A program made the position numbers and the translations under genes. From the NCBI GenBank assembly GCA_947584105.1, contig CANPWK010000052.1, positions 1 through 7,488 on the forward strand: a DNA stretch of 7,488 bases, written 5' to 3'. This stretch comes from an uncultured Bacilli bacterium (GTDB taxonomy: Bacteria > Bacillota_I > Bacilli_A > RF39 > UBA660). Below, piece by piece: positions 1-5,229 of the stretch. Position 1 is the stretch's first letter. Each line of letters starts with the position of its first letter. Below the pieces are notes generated by a model, which saw nothing but the letters and a program-made list of their open reading frames with translations, had not been told where the DNA came from and made no database searches.

Positions 1-103
1 TAGCCCTTGACTAAAATCATTGCAATACTAAATTGTATAAAGATATCTTATATCTCAATTTACTTTTTCAATTGAATAGTTTAAAACAAATTAAAAAAAA
101 GTC
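1..103. other. Upstream intergenic stretch, no supportable gene
   Basis: No reading frame of meaningful length runs through this edge. It holds only AT-rich sequence with a short perfect inverted repeat (AGATAT at 41-46, ATATCT at 50-55, 3-nt loop) and a 10-bp palindrome, TTCAATTGAA, at 67-76. Neither is followed by a T-run, so I do not call a terminator. It may be the tail of the intergenic region after a gene lying to the left. Confidence 0.5.
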
Positions 104-132
104 TTGCAAAAAAGTTGAATTTAGTGTATATT
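104..132 (+). promoter_or_regulatory. Promoter of rpsO
   Basis: The -35 box TTGCAA (104-109) and -10 box TATATT (127-132) are separated by exactly 17 nt. Transcription should start near 139, giving a leader of about 70 nt before rpsO. The leader carries two copies of TTGGTTA (137-143 and 151-157). S15 genes are autoregulated through their leaders in several bacteria, but I could not fold a convincing known S15-binding structure here. Confidence 0.7.
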
Positions 133-209
133 ATTGTTGGTTACTTATTCTTGGTTATAGAAACTCCAACTTTAACTAGGATTAAGCTTATATGATGAAA
201 GGAGATATT

Positions 210-479
210 ATGGCTTTAACTAAAGAAAAAAAAGCTGAAATAGTAAAAAAATTTGGTGGTAGTGATACTAATACAGGTTCTATCGAAGTACAAATTGCTA
301 TTTTAACTGAAGAAATTAATTCTTTAACAGAACATTTCAAAACTCATAAACATGATCATCATTCAAAAAGGGGATTATTGAAAAAAGTTGGTCAGAGAAA
401 GAGTTTACTTAATTACTTAATAAAAAATGATGTAACTAGATATCGTAAAATAGTTAAAGAATTAGGATTAAGAAAATAA
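210..479 (+). CDS. rpsO: 30S ribosomal protein S15
   Basis: This encodes S15, a primary binding protein of the central domain of 16S rRNA in the small subunit. The 89 residues from ATG 210 match the usual bacterial length, and the protein carries family landmarks in order: DTNTGSIEVQIAIL, the HKHDHHSKRGLL rRNA-binding loop, and the C-terminal VTRYRKIVKELGLRK. I prefer ATG 210 over ATG 192. AAAGGAG (198-204) sits 5 nt before 210, and the six extra residues from 192 would be encoded by the ribosome binding site itself. The gene has its own promoter and terminator and precedes pnp, an order conserved across many bacteria. Nothing looks damaged. Confidence 0.97.
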   Translation: MALTKEKKAEIVKKFGGSDTNTGSIEVQIAILTEEINSLTEHFKTHKHDHHSKRGLLKKVGQRKSLLNYLIKNDVTRYRKIVKELGLRK

Positions 480-487
480 TAACATTG

Positions 488-516
488 GACACTCTTTTTT
501 GAGTGTCTTTGTTTTT
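488..516 (+). terminator. Intrinsic terminator after rpsO
   Basis: A 7-bp perfect stem, GACACTC (488-494) with GAGTGTC (501-507), closes a six-T loop and is followed by TTTGTTTTT. It lies 8 nt past the rpsO stop. Partial read-through may feed pnp, because I see no convincing promoter between 517 and 594. Confidence 0.88.
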
Positions 517-605
517 AAATAATATTTACTATGTTAAATATAAAAAATATGCAAAAATATAAAAGTTTGAATTAAGAATATTATTAAAAAAGATGGTGAT
601 AAAAG

Positions 606-2012
606 ATGAAGAAAGTATATGAATTAGATTTTAGAGGAAGAAAGATTGTTGTTGAAATTGGAGAACTTGCTAAACAAGCTACTAAAGCTGCTCTTGTTAG
701 ATATGGGGATACAGTTGTATTATCTACAGTAGTAGTAAGTAAGGAAGCTAACGTACTATCAGATTTCTTTCCACTTATGGTTTTATATCAAGAAAAATTA
801 TATTCAGTAGGAAAAATACCTGGTGGTTTTATTAAAAGAGAAGGAAGACCTACCGAAGCGGCAACTTTAGCTGCTCGTATGATTGATCGCCCAATGAGGC
901 CAATGTTTCCTCAAGATTTTAGAAATGAAGTACAGATTGTTAATACTATTTTAAGTGTGGATCCTGATAATTCACCAGAGATGACTGCTATGTTTGCATC
1001 AAGTCTTGTTACTTCTTTAAGTAAAATACCATTTGATGGACCAATTGCTGGAGTTAAAGTAGGAAGAGTAGATGGCAAGTTTATTATTAATCCAACGGTT
1101 GAAGAGGCTAATAATTCAGATATTGATCTTACTGTAGCTGGTAGTATTGATGCTATTAATATGGTAGAAGCTGGTGCTAAAGAAGTTAGTGAAGATGATA
1201 TGCTTGAAGCATTGATGTATGGTTTTGAAGCAATAAAAGAGCTAAATACTTTTCAACAAACTATTATAGATGATATTGGTGATGAAAAAATGGCATACGA
1301 CCATTTGGAAATTGATTCACAATTAAAAGAAGAAGTTTCTAAATGTTGTAAAGATAAATTTGATAAAGCACTAAGAATTAAGGATAAATTAGAAAAATAT
1401 GATGCACTAGATACTATTAAAAATGATATTGTTAGTGTATATGAGGAAAAATATAAAGATTTAGAATCTGATAAATTTGAAGAAGAAATAACTAAGATAA
1501 AATTAATCTTAGAAGAAATTGAATATGAAGTTTTTAGAGAAATTGTAGTTGTTTCTAAATTACGTGCTGATGGTAGAAAAATGGATGAAATAAGACCTCT
1601 TTCAGCAGCAATTGATTTATTACCTAGAACACATGGATCAGCCTTATTTACACGTGGAGAGACTCAAAGCTTATCTGTAACTACACTTGGGGCTTTAGGA
1701 GAACATCAAATATTAGATGGTTTAGATTTAGAAACAGAAAAAAGATTTATGTTACATTATAACTTTCCTCAATTTTCAGTAGGTTCAACAGGAAGATATG
1801 GAGCTCCAGGAAGAAGAGAAATAGGACATGGGGCTTTAGGTGAAAGAGCATTAGCTCAAGTTATTCCAACAGAAGAAGAATTTCCTTATACCATTCGTGT
1901 TGTATCTGAGATATTAGAATCAAATGGCTCTTCATCCCAAGCTAGTATTTGTGCTGGTTGTGTGGGATTGCTATGGGTCTTATTACTTATGGAGATGATT
2001 ATACTATTTTAA
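606..2012 (+). CDS. pnp: PNPase, N-terminal fragment (RNase PH domain 1, helical linker, most of RNase PH domain 2)
   Basis: If translated alone this gives 468 residues. The first RNase PH-like domain spans about residues 8-145 and includes the FFRR-type RNA-binding loop FIKREGR (75-81) and RMIDRPMRP (91-99). A charged helical domain fills about 220-315. The second RNase PH domain starts near RADGR (320-324) and continues through STGRYGAPGRREIGHGALGERAL to the phosphate-binding serines S442-S444, equivalent to E. coli S437-S439. From about residue 450 the frame is wrong, and the chain ends in a hydrophobic, non-family tail of about 19 residues. The catalytic acidic residues and the KH and S1 domains are absent, so this fragment alone should not be an active PNPase. 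Confidence 0.8.
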   Translation: MKKVYELDFRGRKIVVEIGELAKQATKAALVRYGDTVVLSTVVVSKEANVLSDFFPLMVLYQEKLYSVGKIPGGFIKREGRPTEAATLAARMIDRPMRPMFPQDFRNEVQIVNTILSVDPDNSPEMTAMFASSLVTSLSKIPFDGPIAGVKVGRVDGKFIINPTVEEANNSDIDLTVAGSIDAINMVEAGAKEVSEDDMLEALMYGFEAIKELNTFQQTIIDDIGDEKMAYDHLEIDSQLKEEVSKCCKDKFDKALRIKDKLEKYDALDTIKNDIVSVYEEKYKDLESDKFEEEITKIKLILEEIEYEVFREIVVVSKLRADGRKMDEIRPLSAAIDLLPRTHGSALFTRGETQSLSVTTLGALGEHQILDGLDLETEKRFMLHYNFPQFSVGSTGRYGAPGRREIGHGALGERALAQVIPTEEEFPYTIRVVSEILESNGSSSQASICAGCVGLLWVLLLMEMIILF

Positions 2013-2695
2013 CAGATATTCAAGGTATGGAAGATCATTTAGGAGATATGGACTTTAAGGTTGCTGGTACTAAAAATGGTATTTGTGCTCTTCAAATGGA
2101 TATAAAAATTAAAGGAATTACAAAACAGATACTTAAAGAAGCCTTAAATAAGGCTAAAGTTGCTCGTATGCAAATATTAGATGAAGTTATTTTAAAAACG
2201 ATTAGTGAACCTAGAAAAGAAGTTAGTAAATATGCTCCAAAAACTTGTATCTTTTATGTTGATCCTGATCGAATTAAAGATATTATCGGTAAAGGTGGAG
2301 AAGTTATTACTAAAATAATTCAAGATGCTAGTGGTGTTATTAGTGTAAATGATGCTAATGCAGTTAAAGTTGATTTAGAGGATGATGGAAAAGTAATAAT
2401 TTATCATACTGATAAAGATGTAATTGAAAAAACTGCAAAAATGATTAAAGATATTGTTCGTGTTCCAGAAGAAGGCGTTATATATAAAGGTAGAGTTGTT
2501 AAAATAATTGAATCTGGATGTTTTGTAGAATTATGGCCAGGTTGTGAAGGAATGGTTCACATTTCGGAATTAGATGTTAAAAGAGTCGAAAAAGTTAGTG
2601 ATATAGTTAAAGTAGATGATGAATTAATTGTTAAATGTCTTGGATATGATAAAAGAGGTAGACTTAATTTATCAAGAAAAGCCGCTATTAAATAG
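1949..2695 (+). CDS. pnp: PNPase, C-terminal fragment (end of RNase PH domain 2, KH and S1 domains)
   Basis: This frame is open from TTG 1949, but no ribosome binding site precedes it and the first five codons are not family sequence. I read it as the displaced 3' part of pnp, not a separate gene. Family sequence starts at GIAMGL (1964). It keeps the metal and catalytic residues of EDHLGDMDFK (D29, D33, D35 and K37, matching E. coli D486, D490, D492 and K494). It then has a KH domain with the GKGG loop at 2288-2299, and an S1 RNA-binding domain from about VPEEGVIYKGRVV to the end (GCFVELWPGCEGMVHISEL, RLNLSRK). Without the N-terminal part it lacks the phosphate site. Confidence 0.75.
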   Translation: MCWLCGIAMGLITYGDDYTILTDIQGMEDHLGDMDFKVAGTKNGICALQMDIKIKGITKQILKEALNKAKVARMQILDEVILKTISEPRKEVSKYAPKTCIFYVDPDRIKDIIGKGGEVITKIIQDASGVISVNDANAVKVDLEDDGKVIIYHTDKDVIEKTAKMIKDIVRVPEEGVIYKGRVVKIIESGCFVELWPGCEGMVHISELDVKRVEKVSDIVKVDDELIVKCLGYDKRGRLNLSRKAAIK

Positions 2696-2704
2696 GGCTT
2701 TTTT
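2677..2704 (+). terminator. Intrinsic terminator overlapping the end of pnp
   Basis: AAAAGCC (2677-2683) pairs with GGCTTTT (2696-2702). An inner CTA/TAG pair (2685-2687 with 2693-2695) extends the stem past one bulged G. A short T-run closes it. The stop codon TAG of pnp is itself part of the inner stem, so the terminator is built partly from coding sequence. Confidence 0.75.
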
Positions 2705-2707
2705 AAT

Positions 2708-2735
2708 TTGACATTTTTTATATTTTTGCTATAAT
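2708..2735 (+). promoter_or_regulatory. Consensus promoter of the small sigma-like gene
   Basis: The -35 box is a perfect TTGACA (2708-2713) and the -10 box a perfect TATAAT (2730-2735), with a 16-nt spacer. TGC directly before the -10 box adds a TGN extension. It starts 3 nt after the pnp terminator. The predicted start of transcription is near 2742. It is the closest match to consensus in the window. Confidence 0.85.
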
Positions 2736-2767
2736 AAGACAAATTTAATATTTAAAGGGGGGATAAT

Positions 2768-3103
2768 ATGTTTATTAAACTATATAAAGAATTTTCTAAG
2801 GTTCCTAATTATGTAACTGAAATAAGAGAAGGAAAAGTAGAATATTTAAAAGATTTATATTTACAATATTATTATATAGTAGATAAATATTGTCAAAGAT
2901 ATCCAGATAATAAAAAGGATAAAGTAAGAGAAATTGCGGAATCAGTTTTAAAAGAAGCAATCATTAAATTTTGTTTATATGATGCAAATGAAATTAGATA
3001 TTCTTTATCTCACTATATTTATAATAAGTTTCAAAGTTTTGATTATAGAGTAAAAAAAGAGATGGAATCTACAACAGAGAAAAGTAAAAAATTCAGTAAA
3101 TGA
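2768..3103 (+). CDS. Small protein resembling a stand-alone sigma-70 region 2
   Basis: This 111-residue cytoplasmic protein has no signal peptide or membrane segment. AAAGGGGGG (2754-2762) lies 5 nt before the ATG, a strong ribosome binding site, and the gene has its own consensus promoter. The chain looks all-helical and rich in Tyr, Lys and Glu. Residues about 25-97 resemble sigma-70/ECF region 2: YLKDLYLQYYYIVDKYCQRY fits region 2.1, REIAESVLKEAIIKF fits region 2.2, and YSLSHYIYNKFQSFDYRVKK fits the region 2.3-2.4 helix (compare FxxYLYRIARNxxxDxxRR). No region 4 follows, only a Lys/Ser-rich tail. B. subtilis RsoA is a known region-2-only partner of a separate region-4 protein (SigO), so a split sigma is one possibility. 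The assignment rests on visual pattern alone. It could equally be an unrelated helical protein specific to this lineage. Confidence 0.75.
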   Translation: MFIKLYKEFSKVPNYVTEIREGKVEYLKDLYLQYYYIVDKYCQRYPDNKKDKVREIAESVLKEAIIKFCLYDANEIRYSLSHYIYNKFQSFDYRVKKEMESTTEKSKKFSK

Positions 3104-3116
3104 TAATTTATGCCAT

Positions 3117-3144
3117 AAAAAAATGAGAAAAATCTCAATTTTTT
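3117..3144. terminator. Two-way terminator between convergent genes
   Basis: TGAGA (3124-3128) pairs with TCTCA (3133-3137) around an AAAA loop. An A-run (3117-3123) on the left and a T-run (3139-3144) on the right extend the stem after one A/A mismatch. Read on either strand it is a hairpin followed by T residues, so it can end both the gene stopping at 3103 and the HIT gene. The HIT stop codon (3135-3137) lies inside the stem. Confidence 0.78.
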
Positions 3145-3500
3145 ACTAATATATGGTATACTTCTTCAACAGTTAATTTTTCTTCCTTTTTATAATTAGG
3201 AATTAAATGCAAATGAAAATGCTTAATTTCTTGGCTTAATCCATTATTTTGCATTAATGTTATACCATCACAATGTAAGTTTTTAGTTAAAACTTCTTTT
3301 AGTTTTTTAGCTGTTTTTAAAGTTTGTTTTAAATAAACATCTTCAATATCATCAATATCTTGAAAATGCTTCTTTGGAATAATCAATGTATGCCCAGGTG
3401 TTTTTGGATTAATATCTAAAAATGCTAAAACTAAATCATCTTCATATATTTTATAACTATTAATATTACCATTTATAATATTACAAAATAAACAATTCAT
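3135..3500 (-). CDS. HIT-family (histidine triad) nucleotide-binding hydrolase
   Basis: HIT proteins are small cytoplasmic hydrolases or transferases acting on nucleoside phosphoramidates and similar adenosine or guanosine compounds. The 121-residue product shows the family plan: a CxxC pair at C3 and C6 (CLFCNII), the DINPKTPGHTLIIPKKH segment (29-45), a QNNGLSQEIKHFHLHLIP stretch, and the triad H94-F-H96-L-H98 near the C-terminus. H96 is expected to be the nucleophile, with H98 and H94 supporting. Length is slightly under the usual 140 or so, mainly at the C-terminal tail. AAGGAG on the minus strand lies 8 nt before the ATG. The gene stands alone, convergent with the sigma-like gene and divergent from suf, so context does not narrow its substrate. 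The CxxC and short length suggest the Hit/HinT branch, but I would not assign a specific name. Confidence 0.93.
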   Translation of the reverse strand: MNCLFCNIINGNINSYKIYEDDLVLAFLDINPKTPGHTLIIPKKHFQDIDDIEDVYLKQTLKTAKKLKEVLTKNLHCDGITLMQNNGLSQEIKHFHLHLIPNYKKEEKLTVEEVYHILVKN

Positions 3501-3522
3501 ATCGTCAGCTCCTTTTTAATTT

Positions 3523-3551
3523 ATTTTATCAAAAAATAAAAAAGAGGTAAA
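3523..3551 (-). promoter_or_regulatory. Promoter of the HIT gene
   Basis: On the minus strand, TTTACC (3551-3546) and TAAAAT (3528-3523) are 17 nt apart, and TGA directly before the -10 box gives a TGN extension. Transcription would start near 3516, leaving a leader of about 16 nt that still contains the ribosome binding site. The -35 box lies largely in the loop of the hairpin at 3538-3560. Confidence 0.55.
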
Positions 3552-3561
3552 CTCTTTTTTT
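3538..3561. terminator. Terminator-like hairpin in the divergent region
   Basis: AAAAAAGAG (3538-3546) and CTCTTTTTT (3552-3560) form a perfect 9-bp stem with a GTAAA loop and an extra T after it. It looks like a terminator in both directions. No + gene ends just before it, so it may insulate the suf promoter from upstream read-through, or stop antisense transcripts heading for the HIT gene. It overlaps the predicted HIT promoter. Confidence 0.5.
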
Positions 3562-3579
3562 GAATATCTGCGAATATTC
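3562..3579. repeat. Operator-like inverted and direct repeat upstream of sufC
   Basis: The 18-bp sequence GAATATCTGCGAATATTC reads as an imperfect palindrome: GAATAT at 3562-3567, ATATTC at 3574-3579, with GC at the centre. GAATAT also recurs at 3572-3577, exactly 10 bp (one helical turn) from the first copy. It lies about 20 bp upstream of the suf -35 box, a position suitable for a dimeric regulator. The regulator is unknown; it does not clearly match a Fur, LexA or Rrf2/IscR site that I know. Confidence 0.35.
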
Positions 3580-3600
3580 TATTTTATTTTGTAATTTAAC

Positions 3601-3629
3601 TTTAAATTTTATTCAATATTTAGTATAAT
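3601..3629 (+). promoter_or_regulatory. Promoter of the suf operon
   Basis: A perfect -10 box TATAAT (3624-3629) follows a weak -35-like TTTAAA (3601-3606) by 17 nt. Transcription would start near 3636, only about 9 nt before the sufC ATG, so the mRNA would begin almost at the ribosome binding site GGTGAT (3636-3641). The weak -35 could mean dependence on an activator, but nothing proves this. Confidence 0.5.
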
Positions 3630-3644
3630 TATGTTGGTGATGAT

Positions 3645-4436
3645 ATGGATACATTAAAAATTAAAGATTTATCTGTAAGTGTTTTGGATAAAGTTATATT
3701 AAAAGATTTTAATTTAGAAATTAAATCTGGAGAAATTCATGTTATAATGGGTCCTAATGGTGTTGGGAAAAGCACTTTATCAAAAGTTATAATGGGACAT
3801 GATGATTATAAAATAATAAAGGGTGAAATTTATTTTAATGATGTTTTATTAAATGATTTAAAAACAGATGAAAGAGCTCGATTAGGTCTTTTTCTTGGAA
3901 TGCAAATGCCACTAGAGATAGAAGGCGTTACTAATGCTGATATGTTAAGAACGGCAATTCATGCTAAAAAAAAGGAAGAATTTAAGTTATTTGATTTTAT
4001 TAAAGAACTAGAAAATAAAGTAAACGAGCTTAATTTAAAATCTGAAATGATTCATAGGGGTGTTAATCAAGGTTTTAGTGGTGGTGAGCGTAAAAAAAAT
4101 GAAATTTTACAAATGTATATGCTAAAACCAAAAATGCTATTATTAGATGAAATTGATTCAGGATTAGATGTAGATAGCTTAAAAACAGTAGGAAATGAAG
4201 TTTTTAAATATTTTAATGAATATAACCCAGGAATATTACTTGTTACTCATTATAAGAGATTATTAGAATATATTAAACCAGATTTCGTCCACATTATGGT
4301 TGATGGGAAAATAATTAAAACTGGTGACTTCTCATTAGTTCAAGAAATAGAAAAAAATGGTTATAATGAATACAAAACCAAAAATGTTAACAGTATTGGA
4401 ACATGTGTCGTTAAGGAAATGATTAACAATGAATAA
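3645..4436 (+). CDS. sufC: Fe-S cluster assembly ATPase SufC
   Basis: SufC is the cytoplasmic ABC-type ATPase of the SUF scaffold. It binds SufB and SufD, and its ATP-driven dimerisation opens the scaffold for cluster assembly. The 263-residue product has Walker A GPNGVGKST (36-44), the Q-loop at Q87 in LGMQMP, signature FSGGERKKNE (144-153, the SufC form of the ABC signature), Walker B MLLLDEIDSGLD (164-175) and the H-loop H202 in VTHYKRLL. No membrane segment is present, as expected for SufC and unlike ABC transporters. GGTGAT lies 3 nt before the ATG, and the N-terminus aligns with SufC proteins at this start. It leads a three-gene operon and overlaps sufD by 8 nt, which suggests coupled translation. 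Length and motifs are ordinary. Confidence 0.96.
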   Translation: MDTLKIKDLSVSVLDKVILKDFNLEIKSGEIHVIMGPNGVGKSTLSKVIMGHDDYKIIKGEIYFNDVLLNDLKTDERARLGLFLGMQMPLEIEGVTNADMLRTAIHAKKKEEFKLFDFIKELENKVNELNLKSEMIHRGVNQGFSGGERKKNEILQMYMLKPKMLLLDEIDSGLDVDSLKTVGNEVFKYFNEYNPGILLVTHYKRLLEYIKPDFVHIMVDGKIIKTGDFSLVQEIEKNGYNEYKTKNVNSIGTCVVKEMINNE

Positions 4437-5226
4437 AATAATAGTAGTTAACGATGAAATAGAAAAAATAAGCATTAACCAAGATATAAAAATTGAAACT
4501 CATTTAAAAAAAATGATCTTTGAAATTAATACCATTGATTTTGAAGTGAAAAAAAATACAGATTTGTTTATTACAATTGATACAAAAGAAGAATGTAAAT
4601 TACAACTAAATTTTAATGTATTAAATAATGTAACTTTTAATTTATATATTTTGACTACTGGATGTGGTTTAAAAATTAAATATAATTATAATTTAAATTT
4701 AAATAGTGTTTTAAATGTTTGCAAGTACAATCGTGTAAAAACGGTTAAAGAAATGGTAGTGGCTAATTTAAATAATGAATTTGCTACTATTAACTATATT
4801 TTTAAAACTATAGCTAAGCAAAAAGAATGTTACGATTATGTTATTAATCATAATTCTAAAAATACTATTAGTTATTTTAAAAATAATGGCGTAAATTTAT
4901 CTGGTAATATAATTATTCAAATATCTAGTTTTATTGCTAAAGAAATGACTGATTGTATTACTAATCAAAATAATCAGATTATTAATTTAACAGAAGAAAA
5001 ATGTGAAATTAGACCAATCTTGTATATAGATAATAATGAAGTTGAAGCTAACCATTCAGCACTCATTGGCGATTTTGATACTGAAGAATTATTTTATTTA
5101 CAAACTATGGGTATATCGATAAAAAATGCTTATAATTTACTTATTAATGGTTTTTTAATTAGTGATATAAATAATGAAGCAATTTTAAATAAAATTAAAG
5201 AGGACATTGATAGATATTGGAGGTGA
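4429..5226 (+). CDS. sufD: Short SufB/SufD-family scaffold protein, SufD type
   Basis: This is the SufD-like subunit of the SUF scaffold, which with SufB and SufC builds Fe-S clusters on a beta-helix. Only 265 residues are present, against over 400 for E. coli SufD; the N-terminal region is shortened and diverged. The core is clear at the C-terminus: ILYIDNNEVEANHSALIGDFDTEELFYLQTMGI (197-229) and AYNLLINGFL (234-243). H209 in EANHSA corresponds to E. coli SufD H360. The position of the catalytic SufB Cys405 (KCSHGA in SufB) is Ala207 here, so it is SufD-like, not SufB. The ATG lies inside the end of sufC; AAGGA (4413-4417) is 11 nt upstream, so coupling to sufC probably helps initiation. The middle, rich in Asn, Ile and Lys, follows the AT bias of the window. 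Confidence 0.85.
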   Translation: MNKIIVVNDEIEKISINQDIKIETHLKKMIFEINTIDFEVKKNTDLFITIDTKEECKLQLNFNVLNNVTFNLYILTTGCGLKIKYNYNLNLNSVLNVCKYNRVKTVKEMVVANLNNEFATINYIFKTIAKQKECYDYVINHNSKNTISYFKNNGVNLSGNIIIQISSFIAKEMTDCITNQNNQIINLTEEKCEIRPILYIDNNEVEANHSALIGDFDTEELFYLQTMGISIKNAYNLLINGFLISDINNEAILNKIKEDIDRYWR

Positions 5227-5227
5227 T
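5219..5227 (+). promoter_or_regulatory. Full-length ribosome binding site of sufS
   Basis: GGAGGTGAT is a nine-base complement to the 16S rRNA tail. It spans the last codons and the TGA stop of sufD (5224-5226) and lies 2 nt before the sufS ATG. It fixes the sufS start and suggests that ribosomes ending sufD can restart on sufS. Confidence 0.85.
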
Positions 5228-5229
5228 GT

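Larger units (their letters stand above)
606..2695 (+). pseudogene. pnp: Polynucleotide phosphorylase gene, interrupted by an internal deletion and frameshift
   Basis: The whole span aligns by eye to PNPase, the phosphate-dependent 3'-5' exoribonuclease of the RNA degradosome. The frame set by ATG 606 (GGTGAT at 595-600, 5 nt upstream) holds family sequence through SNGSSSQASIC, then changes to unrelated residues and stops at 2012. From GIAMGL at 1964 the family sequence resumes in another frame and runs to the stop at 2693-2695. Between the conserved Cys (codon 1950-1952) and the Gly of GIAMGL, E. coli PNPase has 18 residues (54 nt); only 11 nt are present here. The net loss is therefore about 43 nt, or 14 codons plus one base. 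Restoring 43 nt would give 710 residues, the normal family size. The flanking sequence shows no further decay, so the lesion is recent or is an assembly or sequencing error. Confidence 0.88.

Noticed and set aside
7..41. TTGACT (7-12) with TATAAA (36-41) as a promoter
   Set aside because: The 23-nt spacing is too long, and a better promoter sits at 104-132.
41..55. Inverted repeat AGATAT/ATATCT as a terminator of an upstream gene
   Set aside because: The stem is all but free of G-C pairs and no T-run follows.
192..209. Upstream in-frame ATG codons (192, 195) as the start of rpsO
   Set aside because: The AAAGGAG ribosome binding site lies within that extension and serves ATG 210, which also gives the standard 89 residues.
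517..594. A promoter dedicated to pnp
   Set aside because: TATAAA- and TATTAT-like strings occur, but no acceptable -35 box lies 16-18 nt upstream of any; chance matches are expected in such AT-rich sequence.
1949..1963. TTG 1949 as the real start of an independent KH-S1 gene
   Set aside because: There is no ribosome binding site. Family sequence starts only at 1964, inside a catalytic domain, so it is the downstream part of broken pnp.
2557..2742. 61-residue open frame on the minus strand
   Set aside because: It is antisense to the conserved S1 domain of pnp and crosses its terminator; it has no ribosome binding site or recognisable protein.
3101..5226. Mycoplasma-type code with TGA as Trp
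   Set aside because: TGA ends three well-delimited genes here and Trp is encoded by TGG in pnp, sufD and sufS.
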